Shown here: one piece after another, positions 7,236-15,099 of the stretch
Layout: every line of letters starts with the position of its first letter
Numbering within the stretch: position 1 is the first letter of the stretch
DNA from: an uncultured Lachnospiraceae bacterium
Lineage (GTDB): Bacteria > Bacillota > Clostridia > Lachnospirales > Lachnospiraceae
DNA length: 44,077 nt
Reading direction: 5' to 3'
NCBI GenBank assembly: GCA_944381615.1
Contig: CALWLT010000020.1
Coordinates: 1 to 44,077, forward strand
Position numbers and translations under genes: made by a program
The notes under the pieces: model-generated
Database searches by the model: none
What the model saw: the letters and a program-made list of their open reading frames with translations, nothing else
What the model was told of the DNA's origin: nothing

Positions 7236-8774
7236 TTAAATGATGGAAGGGGCCGGCTTTTCGTGAAAAACGGAGAGCGCGGCCAGCGCCTGCCGGTAAA
7301 GGGCGGCGCGGTTTTGAAAATAGTCCCGGTATCCGGGATGGGGAGACAGGACGCCGGCCGGCCGGGCCATCGACCGGGCCGCCTGTTCAAGGTCCTGAAA
7401 GCGGCCGGAGACGGTGCCTGCGCACATGGCGGCGCCCCGGGCGCCCTGCTGCGAGCCGTCGGAGATCGTGAGAGGGATCTGCAGCATGTCGCAGAGCATC
7501 TGGGCTGTGGGGCGGGAGCCTGTAAAGCCTCCGGCCAGAAAGGCGCCGGTAAAGGGCAGGCCGCCTTTTTCCAGGAGCCGGACGTGGCGCCGTGTGGCAA
7601 GAAGAATCCCCTCCAGAACGGCATAGAGCAGATCCTCCTGGCGGCAGTCTCCGCACAGATTCAGAAAGGCGCCGGTCCGGTTTTTCCCCTCGCTGTCTCC
7701 GAAGAGAAAGGGAACAAAGAAGGGCGCTTCGTCCTCCCGGGTCCGGCTGCGATAGCTTTCGGCGGCCCTGGCGCACAGGCTGTAGAGCTGCTTGCGGCTC
7801 ATTGACGGGACCATGCGCTGTAAAATCTGATCCAGATACCAGTCCAGATTGATGGTTCCGGTCGGGCTCCCCTGCTCCAGAAGAAACGTTCCCGGAAGCG
7901 CGGAGACGGTCACGATTGTGCTCTCGTCCGCGCGCTCAAACGAAGAGGAGAAACAGGAGGCCATGCACCAGGTGCCGTTGGTAATGGCCGGCGTCCGGGG
8001 CGAGAGCGCGCCGCAGCCCAGCGTGCAGGCGGATACGTCGTAAAGCCCCGCGGCCACCGGCGTGCCCTCAAGAAGCCCTGTTTCGCGGGCGGTCAGGCGG
8101 GAGATGCGCCCGGCCTGCGCGGCGGAATCCAGCAGCGGGACATCGAACAGAAGGCGCTCGCCGCCGCGGCAGGTCAGCGAAAAGAGGGTGTCAGAGAATT
8201 CTCCCGTGCGCGGGTCGATCAGATTCAGGTTGGAGGCGTCCGTGCGCTCGAGGGCGACGGCGCCGGTCAGCCGGGCGCGGAGCCAGTCCTTGACGGGCAG
8301 CGCAAAACGGGCCTTTGCCAGGGCAGACGGCGCTTGTTCGCGAAACCAGGAAAGGAGCGGAGCGGCCTGTCCCTCCCAGAGTCGCTGATGCGTGACAGAA
8401 AAAATCTGATCGGCCCGGCCGTCATCTCGGAGCGCCTGAAGCTGCTGCCGGGCCCTCGTATCCGAGGAAAGGATGACGGGGAAAACGGCCTGTCCGTCCC
8501 GGTCGGTCAGAACCAGCCCGCCGCCGTATCCGCAGAGGGAAACGCCGGCAATCTGCCGGGATGAAATCCCGGCCCTGGCGATGGCGGCCTGAATGACTTC
8601 GCAGGTCTTTTTCCACACGGCGTCCGGATCCCGCTGGCAGAATCCCGGAGCCGGGCTGGACGTGGGAGGAGCGGCAATGGCGGCGGCAAGCTCGCGTCCT
8701 TCCGGATCAAAAACCGCGCATTTGATCCGGGAGGTGCCATGGTCGATTCCCATCAGAAACAGTGGCTGGCTCAT
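7236..8774 (-). CDS. FGGY-family carbohydrate kinase (L-xylulose kinase-like)
   Basis: A 512-residue sugar kinase with an actin-like fold. The N-terminal phosphate-1 motif is MGIDHGTSRIKCAVFD; TDASNLNLIDP carries the expected catalytic-base region; the C-terminal AFLAGGFTGSRPTAQMLCD and GSQQGARGAAMCAG match the FGGY signature area. It lies between a DeoR regulator and an AraD-like 4-epimerase and is followed upstream in the operon by a UlaE-like 3-epimerase, an order that fits LyxK of the E. coli yia/sgb cluster, so ketopentose phosphorylation (L-xylulose to L-xylulose 5-phosphate) is the best guess. Related kinases for erythritol, ribulose or autoinducer-2 cannot be excluded. A GGGAGGAAA site precedes the start. 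Confidence 0.85.
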   Translation of the reverse strand: MSQPLFLMGIDHGTSRIKCAVFDPEGRELAAAIAAPPTSSPAPGFCQRDPDAVWKKTCEVIQAAIARAGISSRQIAGVSLCGYGGGLVLTDRDGQAVFPVILSSDTRARQQLQALRDDGRADQIFSVTHQRLWEGQAAPLLSWFREQAPSALAKARFALPVKDWLRARLTGAVALERTDASNLNLIDPRTGEFSDTLFSLTCRGGERLLFDVPLLDSAAQAGRISRLTARETGLLEGTPVAAGLYDVSACTLGCGALSPRTPAITNGTWCMASCFSSSFERADESTIVTVSALPGTFLLEQGSPTGTINLDWYLDQILQRMVPSMSRKQLYSLCARAAESYRSRTREDEAPFFVPFLFGDSEGKNRTGAFLNLCGDCRQEDLLYAVLEGILLATRRHVRLLEKGGLPFTGAFLAGGFTGSRPTAQMLCDMLQIPLTISDGSQQGARGAAMCAGTVSGRFQDLEQAARSMARPAGVLSPHPGYRDYFQNRAALYRQALAALSVFHEKPAPSII

Positions 8775-8791
8775 ATGCGTTTCCTCCCGTT

Positions 8792-9433
8792 CTATTTCTG
8801 CTGGCCGTAGTGGTTCCAGCTGTCGGCTTCCGCCCGGACCAGCGCCGGATCCAGCGCCGGAATCTCGCCCACCGCCCGGGCGATCATGTAGGTCTGGGCC
8901 GCTTCTTCCAGATAAACGGCGGAAAACAGGGCGTCCTTCAGAGTCGGCCCGTAGGCCATCACGCCGTGATGCCGGAGGATGACGGCCCAGGCGTTAAACG
9001 CATATTCCACCGTCAGGACGCCCATCTGCCGTTCGCCGGAAGGGGTAAACGGGGCGACGTGCACATCGTCCCGGTTGGCGTCGATCTGGGTAACCAGGCA
9101 GGCCGGAAGCACGTCGGTTACCAGACCGGCGGCCGTCGCCCAGGGCTGGTGCGTATGGATGACGGCGCCGACCCAGGGCATGTTTTTAAAAATATAGAGA
9201 AGGGCCGGCGTATCGCTGCTGGGCCGCCGCGTTCCCTCCAGAATCTCTCCGCCCGGGCCGACGCGCACGATGTCGTCCGGGACCATTTCTTCATACATCA
9301 TGCCGGAGGGCGTCACGAGAACGCTCCCGTCGGGAAGGCGCAGGCTGACATTTCCGCCGCAGAGCGCGACCAGATGATTGCGTTTGATCTCGAGAGCGGC
9401 GTCAAGTACGGATTTTTTTTCATTTTCAAACAT
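8792..9433 (-). CDS. Class II aldolase/AraD family, probable L-ribulose-5-phosphate 4-epimerase
   Basis: A 213-residue zinc enzyme of the AraD/FucA fold. Visible: GGNVSLR, VTPSGMMYEEM, RRPSSDTPALLYIF, the metal-binding VIHTHQPWA and LRHHGVMAYG. In the proposed pathway it converts L-ribulose 5-phosphate to D-xylulose 5-phosphate (UlaF/SgbE role). The frame is open to 9556, but that extension overlaps the preceding gene and has no family match; ATG 9433 follows a GAGAAAGGATG site and starts the domain. It is 7 bases from the preceding gene. Fuculose-phosphate aldolase activity is the main alternative. Confidence 0.82.
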   Translation of the reverse strand: MFENEKKSVLDAALEIKRNHLVALCGGNVSLRLPDGSVLVTPSGMMYEEMVPDDIVRVGPGGEILEGTRRPSSDTPALLYIFKNMPWVGAVIHTHQPWATAAGLVTDVLPACLVTQIDANRDDVHVAPFTPSGERQMGVLTVEYAFNAWAVILRHHGVMAYGPTLKDALFSAVYLEEAAQTYMIARAVGEIPALDPALVRAEADSWNHYGQQK

Positions 9434-9440
9434 TATTCTA

Positions 9441-10331
9441 TCATCCTTTCTCCTGTTTTGAAAGTTCTTTTTCTTTTGCGGAAATCCCGGAAAGAGGGAG
9501 GCGGGAGGCGGCCTCCGCCCGGCGCAGATACGCTGCGGCGCGGCGCACCGCGTCAAAATACGTCTCCTCGTGTTCGGCCCACATTTCCAGCGTCAGGGGG
9601 CAGGAAAGCCCCAGGCGGGCGAACAGGCGGAAGGCGTCGGCAAAATCGATGATGCCGGTTCCCATTTCTACGCCGTAGTAAAATCCGGGCAGGGCGTCGC
9701 GGATGTGGAGCTGAACGATGTGCCCGGTTCCGGCTTCCAGCTGCGGGGCGTAGTCGATCCCCAGGGCGGCCATGTTGGCGATGTCGGGGTAGATCTGCAG
9801 GAAGGGGGAGCGGATGCGGTTTACGATCCGCAGCGCCATCCGGACGGACAGGACGCCCTTTTCCACCGGTTCGATGGCCAGCATGACGCCGTGCCGCTCG
9901 GCGAGGCGCGTCATTTTTTCCAGATTATCCGTATAGCGCAGATAGGTCTGCGGCGTGGACGGTTCGTAGTAGACGTCGAAGCCGGCGACCTGCAGCGTGC
10001 GGATGCCGAGGTTCTGGCAGAGAAGGATACATTTTTCCATCAGCTTCAGGGAGGTCTTGACCAGAGCCGGATCTTCGCTCCCCATGGGAAAACGCCGCTG
10101 CCCGCTGAAGCAGAGAGACTGCAGGCGGACGCCGGCTGCCTTTGCGGCGCGCGCGACGCAAAGGCAGGTCCGGTCGCTCCAGTCAAGCCGCGCCAGCCGC
10201 GCGTCGCTCTCGTCGACGCTGAGCTCCAGGCCTTGGAAACCCAGCTCGGCGGTCTCATAAAACATGCGGGGCCAGTCGTGCGGCATCAGCGCTTTTTCAT
10301 AGAGGATCAGGGGGTAAGGAAACTCGTTCAT
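9441..10331 (-). CDS. L-ribulose/L-xylulose 5-phosphate 3-epimerase, UlaE/SgbU-like
   Basis: A 296-residue TIM barrel of the xylose-isomerase-like superfamily. The expected metal ligands are placed as in UlaE: Glu in LAIEPVEKG, Asp in IYPDIANM, His in VQLHIRDA and Glu in LTLEMWAEHEE. The N-terminus (LILYEKALMPHDWPRMFYETAELGFQGLELSVDESDARLARLDW) matches the UlaE/SgbU subgroup closely. It would interconvert L-xylulose 5-phosphate and L-ribulose 5-phosphate, between the kinase and the 4-epimerase. The start has an AAAGGAGTG site, and the upstream gene ends only 3 bases away, so the two are translationally coupled. Confidence 0.88.
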   Translation of the reverse strand: MNEFPYPLILYEKALMPHDWPRMFYETAELGFQGLELSVDESDARLARLDWSDRTCLCVARAAKAAGVRLQSLCFSGQRRFPMGSEDPALVKTSLKLMEKCILLCQNLGIRTLQVAGFDVYYEPSTPQTYLRYTDNLEKMTRLAERHGVMLAIEPVEKGVLSVRMALRIVNRIRSPFLQIYPDIANMAALGIDYAPQLEAGTGHIVQLHIRDALPGFYYGVEMGTGIIDFADAFRLFARLGLSCPLTLEMWAEHEETYFDAVRRAAAYLRRAEAASRLPLSGISAKEKELSKQEKG

Positions 10332-10334
10332 GCG

Positions 10335-10973
10335 TCAGTTCACACTCCTTTCAAGGGCCGCCAGCAGGGCGGCCGGGTCGTCTGCCGAAAACAGGGCCCG
10401 TCCCATGACGGCGTTTTCGACGCCGCACTGCTTCAGCCGGCTTAAATGCTCCGGCCGGACGCCGCCGTCGCACCAGACAGGGATGCGGTCCGGGAGCAGA
10501 GCCCGGAACGCGGAGATTCTCGAAAACGCGCAGGGAAAGAAATCCTGGGTTTCGCCGTCCGGCTCGGAGGTCATGACAAGGACGTAGTCCAGGAAGCCTG
10601 TGTAAGAGAGAACTTCTTCCGGCCGTACTTTCAGATTGAAGGCCAGGCCGGCGCGCATGCCCAGGCGCTGCGCGCGCCGCAGAAACCGGGCCGGATAGGC
10701 GAGCGCCTCGATGTGGGCGCATACGGCGCGGACGCGCAGCCGGGCCAGCGGTTCAAGCCAGGTTTCCGGCTCCCGGACCATCAGATGGACGTCGAGCGTT
10801 CCGGGAAATTCCCGCGCGATGGCAGAGACGGTTTTCAGCCCGAACGTAATGTTGTCGATAAAATTGCCGTCCTCAATGTCGAGATGAAGCCGTCCGGTTC
10901 CCTGAAAGGTCCGCAGGACGCTTCGCAGGTCCAGGGGGTCGGCAGAGGCGGCGGAAGGAAGAATATGCAGCAT
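10335..10973 (-). CDS. Ribulose-phosphate 3-epimerase family protein
   Basis: A 212-residue RPE-fold epimerase. The four metal/acid-base positions are all present: His and Asp in LHLDIEDGNF, His in LDVHLMVREPE, and Asp in WCDGGVRPEH. The phosphate and flap regions differ from housekeeping Rpe (SEPDGETQDFFP replaces the usual NPGFGGQ stretch), so it is probably a specialised paralogue such as SgcE/AlsE-like enzymes. It could move D-xylulose 5-phosphate to D-ribulose 5-phosphate or act on an allulose-type phosphate. Longer in-frame starts exist upstream, but ATG 10973 opens the conserved fold and follows AAAGGA. It is first in the leftward operon. Confidence 0.82.
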   Translation of the reverse strand: MLHILPSAASADPLDLRSVLRTFQGTGRLHLDIEDGNFIDNITFGLKTVSAIAREFPGTLDVHLMVREPETWLEPLARLRVRAVCAHIEALAYPARFLRRAQRLGMRAGLAFNLKVRPEEVLSYTGFLDYVLVMTSEPDGETQDFFPCAFSRISAFRALLPDRIPVWCDGGVRPEHLSRLKQCGVENAVMGRALFSADDPAALLAALERSVN

Positions 10974-11214
10974 GGCAGCGTCCTTTCTCGCGGTAAAAGC
11001 GTGTGTTTTCATCAGAGTTTCGATGGGAATATTATATATGAATGTGATTAAAAATGCAAGAATATGAAAATAAATAATCAAAAAGTTAAAATATATCGTC
11101 ACAATATCTTGACAAAAATGTGAAAAAGATGTATAAAATATATTGTAATATTGTAAAAATGAACAAAAATCAAAAGAAAACCCCTGTTTTCCGGGGAAAG
11201 GGAGGACGTTTGAT
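10974..11214. promoter_or_regulatory. Divergent control region between the two catabolic operons
   Basis: A very AT-rich 240-bp region separating leftward and rightward operons. Two direct elements of the type AATCAAAAAG are present (11075-11085 and 11167-11177), resembling the direct-repeat operators reported for the DeoR-family regulator IolR. ACAATAT (11101-11107) and ATATTGT (11140-11146 and again 11148-11154) flank the rightward promoter as inverted repeats. These are candidate operators for the DeoR protein encoded in the leftward operon. Confidence 0.5.
11109..11137 (+). promoter_or_regulatory. Sigma-A promoter of the btpA-TRAP operon
   Basis: Perfect TTGACA (11109-11114), a 17-bp spacer and TATAAA (11132-11137), about 80 bases before the BtpA/SgcQ gene. 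It is flanked by ACAATAT/ATATTGT inverted elements that could hold an operator. Confidence 0.85.
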
Positions 11215-12018
11215 ATGGGATGGATGAAAGAATTATTTCAAGTTGAAAAACCGATTATCGCGATGTGTCATCTTCAGGCGCTGCCAGGAGATCCGAATTA
11301 CGATGAGGCGGGCGGAATGGACCGGGTCGTCTCCTGCGCCCGCCGGGATCTCCTGGCCCTGCAGGACGGCGGTGTGGACGGAGTGATGTTTTCCAACGAG
11401 TTCAGCCTTCCGTATCTGACCAGGGTGGAACCGATCACGATCGCCGCCATGGCGGAAGTCATCGGCGAGCTGAAAGAGGAGATCCGGATTCCCTACGGAG
11501 TCAACTGCCTCTGGGATCCCATCGCCTCGCTGGATCTGGCCAAAGCGACGGGCGGACAGTTTATCCGCGAGATCATTTCCGGCGTGTACGCCAGTGATTT
11601 TGGCCTGTGGAATACGAACGCCGGGGCGACGGCCCGGCACCGGGCGCGAATCGGGGCGGGAAATGTCCGGATGCTGTTTAATATTGTTCCGGAAGCGGCA
11701 AAATACCTGGGAGATCGCGATATCCGGGAGATCGCCCGCTCGACGGAATTTAACCATCAGCCGGACGCGCTGTGCGTTTCGGGGCTGACGGCCGGCAGCG
11801 AGACGGATACGCAGATCTTAAAGCAGGTTAAGGACGTGGTCCGGCATACGCCGGTGCTCTGCAACACGGGATGCAATGCGGACAACATCGCAAGGCAGCT
11901 CGCCGTGGCGGACGGGGCGGTCTGCGCCACGACCTTTAAGGTGGACGGAATTTTTGAAAATGCGGTGGATCCGGCCCGGGTTAAGGCGTTTATGGATCGG
12001 GTAAAAGAGATCCGTTAG
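11215..12018 (+). CDS. BtpA/SgcQ family protein
   Basis: A 267-residue TIM-barrel-like protein of the BtpA family (named after a cyanobacterial photosystem I biogenesis factor; E. coli SgcQ is the enteric relative). Visible: MCHLQALPGDPNY at the start, GVDGVMFSNEFSLPYL, IPYGVNCLWDP, and a C-terminal phosphate-site-like PVLCNTGCNADNI...GAVCATTFKVDG. In non-photosynthetic bacteria these proteins sit in carbohydrate operons, as here; the catalytic role is unknown. The sgc operon of E. coli also pairs SgcQ with an Rpe-like epimerase (SgcE) and a DeoR regulator (SgcR), both present across the divergent promoter. A GGGAGG site precedes ATG 11215. First gene of the rightward operon. Confidence 0.88.
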   Translation: MGWMKELFQVEKPIIAMCHLQALPGDPNYDEAGGMDRVVSCARRDLLALQDGGVDGVMFSNEFSLPYLTRVEPITIAAMAEVIGELKEEIRIPYGVNCLWDPIASLDLAKATGGQFIREIISGVYASDFGLWNTNAGATARHRARIGAGNVRMLFNIVPEAAKYLGDRDIREIARSTEFNHQPDALCVSGLTAGSETDTQILKQVKDVVRHTPVLCNTGCNADNIARQLAVADGAVCATTFKVDGIFENAVDPARVKAFMDRVKEIR

Positions 12019-12063
12019 GCAGCCGGGGGCGGAGAGATGGAGAAAAAGAAAAGGAGGGACAAC

Positions 12064-13116
12064 ATGATGAAAAAAAGAAGACGGATTCTGGCCATGTTCC
12101 TGACGGGAATCCTGACGCTCGGACTGACCGGGTGCGGGCTGGGAAGCGGACCGCAGAAGGCGCCGGAGAGCGCGGCCGCCGGAGAAAGCGAAGCGGCGGG
12201 AGGCGGTTCGGAGAGCGCGGAGACGGTAACGATTCGGTTCGGTCATTCCGGAACGGAGGATCATCAGTATCAGGTGTTCGCCGCGAAATTTAAGGAGCTG
12301 GTGGAGGAACAGAGCGGCGGCCGCCTGGCGGTGGAGATTTTTCCCAATGCGATCCTGGGCAATGACCGTGAAATGATCGAGAGTATGCTGATGGGGCAGC
12401 TGGAAATGTTTGTGGGAAGTTCGACGACCTCCTGGGTGCCGGAGACGGCGATTACTGATATGCCGTTCCTTTACCGCGATTACGAGCACGCCTACAGCTG
12501 CTATGACGGGTTTTTGTTCGACGAGCTGGGCAGCCGTTTTGAGGAAAACGGGATGACGCTTCTGGGCTATGTGTCGATCGGCTGGAGGAATATTTCCAAT
12601 AACGTGCGCCCGATCAATTCCGTGGAGGATCTGCAGGGCCTGAAGATCCGCGTGCCGGATATGGAGGTCTATGCGGCGACGTTCGAGGCGATGGGCGCGA
12701 CCACGGTTACGGTAAGCTTAAACGAGCTTTACATGGCGCTGCAGCAGAGCGTGGCGGACGGCCAGGACAATCCGGCGTCTACCTTCTGGGCGCAGAGTTT
12801 CCAGGAGGTACAGGATTACCTGACGCTGACGCACCATATGCTGGGCACGAATTTTGTGCTGGTAAACAGCAGCTGGCTGGGCGGCCTTTCGCAGGAGGAT
12901 CAGGATCTGATCCGCAGCGCGGCGAAGGAGGCGCAGGATTATCAGAGAGAATATCTGTCCGGCGTGGAAGACGAGCTGGTGGAACAGATTCGGGAAGCCG
13001 GCGTGGAGGTCAATGAGCCGGCGGATCTGCAGTCCTTTATCGACGCCTGCAGCCAGGTTCCGGAAGAGCTGGGCGTTGTGCCGCAGGAATGGCTGGATCA
13101 GATCCGGGGAATGTAG
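12064..13116 (+). CDS. dctP: TRAP transporter solute-binding lipoprotein, DctP family
   Basis: A 350-residue extracytoplasmic substrate-binding protein. A lipoprotein signal (basic start, hydrophobic run, LGLTGCG lipobox) is followed by a Ser/Gly/Glu-rich tether and then the DctP domain. The domain runs from IRFGHSGTEDHQYQVFAAKF through EIFPNAILGNDREMIESML to LKIRVPDMEVYAATFEAMGATT; the Arg in KIRVP usually binds the substrate carboxylate, so the ligand is probably an organic acid. An upstream in-frame ATG at 12037 is less likely because AGGAGG lies between it and ATG 12064. A large hairpin follows the gene before the permease genes. Confidence 0.93.
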   Translation: MMKKRRRILAMFLTGILTLGLTGCGLGSGPQKAPESAAAGESEAAGGGSESAETVTIRFGHSGTEDHQYQVFAAKFKELVEEQSGGRLAVEIFPNAILGNDREMIESMLMGQLEMFVGSSTTSWVPETAITDMPFLYRDYEHAYSCYDGFLFDELGSRFEENGMTLLGYVSIGWRNISNNVRPINSVEDLQGLKIRVPDMEVYAATFEAMGATTVTVSLNELYMALQQSVADGQDNPASTFWAQSFQEVQDYLTLTHHMLGTNFVLVNSSWLGGLSQEDQDLIRSAAKEAQDYQREYLSGVEDELVEQIREAGVEVNEPADLQSFIDACSQVPEELGVVPQEWLDQIRGM

Positions 13117-13125
13117 GATAAAATA

Positions 13126-13177
13126 GCGGGCGCCGCCTGCATCGAAGCGGCAGGGTGCAATAGCAGGCGCCGCCCGC
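13126..13177 (+). promoter_or_regulatory. Large intergenic hairpin between dctP and dctQ
   Basis: A 15-bp stem with a single mismatch: GCGGGCGCCGCCTGC (13126-13140) pairs with GCAGGCGCCGCCCGC (13163-13177). There is no T-run, so it is not a classical terminator. Its place after a binding-protein gene suggests a 3'-stabilising or processing structure that would favour DctP over the permeases. Confidence 0.7.
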
Positions 13178-13207
13178 GGCGGGGTAATGAGACAGGAGGG
13201 AGTGTCT

Positions 13208-13756
13208 GTGAAGATTCAAAAAATTGCAGTGGGGCTGATCCGGTTTTGCTGCGTGGCCTGTTTCCTTGCGCTTACGCTGACCATGGTTCTGATGATTGCT
13301 TCCAGAAACGTCCCCTTCATTCAGTTTGACGTGATGTGGACCGATGAGATTGGCCGTTATCTGATGGTTTATCTGGTCTTTCTGGGGAGCGGCCTGGCCA
13401 TGATTGAGGGAAAGCACATGCGGGTGGAGTTTATTCTCGATAAGCTGTCCCCTGGCGCGCGGCGCGTGGCAGAGCTGTTTAATGACGTGTGCACCATCAT
13501 TTTCTGCGCGATCATGACGGTCGGCGGCCTGATTCTGGTAAAGAGCACGGGAACGCAGGCGGTCGCCACGCTGCGGAAATATTTTGAAATGCCGATGGCG
13601 TGGTGGAATTCGGCGGTCATGGTGGGCGGTTTCATCATGCTGGCCGCCGCCTGCCTGATTTTCGTGCGAAGGCTCAGGAACCAGGACGGTGGGAAACCGG
13701 ATGATCCGGACGGCGGCGCGCAGGAACCGGGCGGTCTGGCCGGAGAAAGGGGGTAG
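13208..13756 (+). CDS. dctQ: TRAP transporter small permease, DctQ family
   Basis: A 182-residue membrane protein with four hydrophobic segments (about residues 8-30, 45-65, 87-108 and 128-150) and the DctQ mark WTDEIGRYLMVYLVFLGSG followed by GKHMRVEFIL. The frame opens at ATG 13187, but AGGAGG lies inside that extension, 8 bases before GTG 13208, which is therefore preferred. It overlaps nothing and is 3 bases from dctM. Confidence 0.9.
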   Translation: MKIQKIAVGLIRFCCVACFLALTLTMVLMIASRNVPFIQFDVMWTDEIGRYLMVYLVFLGSGLAMIEGKHMRVEFILDKLSPGARRVAELFNDVCTIIFCAIMTVGGLILVKSTGTQAVATLRKYFEMPMAWWNSAVMVGGFIMLAAACLIFVRRLRNQDGGKPDDPDGGAQEPGGLAGERG

Positions 13757-13759
13757 CGG

Positions 13760-15034
13760 ATGTCGGTTATTATGTTTGGCATTATGATTGCCCTGATTTT
13801 TGCCGGCGCGCCGGTGTTTGTGGCGATGGGGCTGGGCTGCGCGGTGTTTATTCTGACGCAGGATAATATTTCCATGGTCGGGATTGCCAATCAGCTGTTC
13901 CGGGGCGTCAATTCGTTTACCCTGATGGCGGTGCCGTTTTACCTGCTGACGGGAGAACTGATGAATTCGGGCGGCACGACCAGGCGGATCATGGATCTGG
14001 CTCAGTCGGTAGTCGGGAGCTTTCGCGGGGGGCTGGCGCACGTCAATATTGTGAGCAGCACGGTTATGGCCGGGATGTCCGGTTCGGCGTCGGCGGACGC
14101 GGCGATGGAGAGCGTGCTGCTGGTTCCGGAGATGGTGCGGAACGGGTATCCGAAAGCGTTTGCGGCGGCGGTTACGGCCTGTTCCGCGGTAATCGGCCCG
14201 GTCATTCCGCCGAGTATCAACATGCTGATCTACGCCAGCACGGCCGGCGTTTCCGTCGGTAAAATGTTTGTGGCCGGTTTCCTGCCGGGAATCGTGATCT
14301 GCATCTACGAGATGATTGTGACCTACATCATTTCCAAGCGCCGCAATTACGGCGATGTGACGAAATTTTCCCTGGCCCGGTTTCTTGCCGCGTTGAAAAA
14401 CGGCTTTCTGCCGCTGCTGACGCCGGTCATCATCATGGGCGGGATCCTGTTCGGCTGGTACACGCCGACGGAAGCCTCCGTGGCGGCGGCTCTCTATGCG
14501 GGCTTTCTGGGATTTCTTTATAAGGAGATCACACTGAAGGATATCCCCGGGATTATTCTCAGGACGACCAGCCTGACCGCGACGACGATGATCATCGTGG
14601 CGGCGTCGGGCGTGATGGGCTGGGTGGCGGCGCTGGACAGCGTGCCGCAGAAAATTCTTTCCGTATTCCTGACGTTTACCAGCAGCCCGGCCGTCGTGAT
14701 TGTCGTGCTGGTTATCTTCTATCTGCTGATCGGCCTGATCATGGACGGCGTGGCGATCACGCTTCTGACGGTCCCGATCGTGATGCCGTTAATTAGCAGC
14801 TACGGGATCGATCCGGTTTACTTTGGCGTTGTGATGGTACTGGCGCTGATGATCGGGCAGATTACGCCGCCGGTGGGGATGGTCATGTATATTACGACCA
14901 GCATTACCAAGGTGGATCTGGGAGATTTCATGAAAGAGGCCGCGCCCTACCTGCTGGCGCTTCTGGCGGCGCTGATCACGATGGCGCTTCTGCCGGACGC
15001 CGTTTTATGGCTTCCCAACCGGGTAATCGGGTAG
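13760..15034 (+). CDS. dctM: TRAP transporter large permease, DctM family
   Basis: A 424-residue integral membrane protein of the normal DctM length, with about twelve hydrophobic segments. Characteristic parts are GAPVFVAMGLG near the start, AVPFYLLTGELMNSGG, the conserved STVMAGMSGSASADAAM, CSAVIGPVIPPSINMLIYA, GWYTPTEASVAAALYA and QITPPVGMVMYI. With DctP and DctQ it forms a sodium- or proton-driven importer of a small carboxylate-bearing substrate. In the related E. coli yia cluster the TRAP system YiaMNO has been connected with 2,3-diketo-L-gulonate. Confidence 0.95.
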   Translation: MSVIMFGIMIALIFAGAPVFVAMGLGCAVFILTQDNISMVGIANQLFRGVNSFTLMAVPFYLLTGELMNSGGTTRRIMDLAQSVVGSFRGGLAHVNIVSSTVMAGMSGSASADAAMESVLLVPEMVRNGYPKAFAAAVTACSAVIGPVIPPSINMLIYASTAGVSVGKMFVAGFLPGIVICIYEMIVTYIISKRRNYGDVTKFSLARFLAALKNGFLPLLTPVIIMGGILFGWYTPTEASVAAALYAGFLGFLYKEITLKDIPGIILRTTSLTATTMIIVAASGVMGWVAALDSVPQKILSVFLTFTSSPAVVIVVLVIFYLLIGLIMDGVAITLLTVPIVMPLISSYGIDPVYFGVVMVLALMIGQITPPVGMVMYITTSITKVDLGDFMKEAAPYLLALLAALITMALLPDAVLWLPNRVIG

Positions 15035-15042
15035 CGCACGTT

Positions 15043-15078
15043 CTGGTTTCCGGATAAAATCTGGTTTCCGGAGAAAAA
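15043..15078. repeat. 18-bp direct duplication after dctM
   Basis: CTGGTTTCCGGA occurs at 15043-15054 and 15061-15072, a period of 18 bases, in the 65-bp gap between dctM and the dehydrogenase gene. A small two-copy repeat, listed because similar arrays recur in this region. Confidence 0.7.
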
Positions 15079-15099
15079 AGGAAGAAAGGAAGGGAAAAA

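Noticed and set aside
10335..10973. 3-keto-L-gulonate-6-phosphate decarboxylase (UlaD/SgbH)
   Set aside because: The fold is similar, but the metal-site motifs (LHLDIEDG, DVHLM, CDGG) are those of ribulose-phosphate 3-epimerases.
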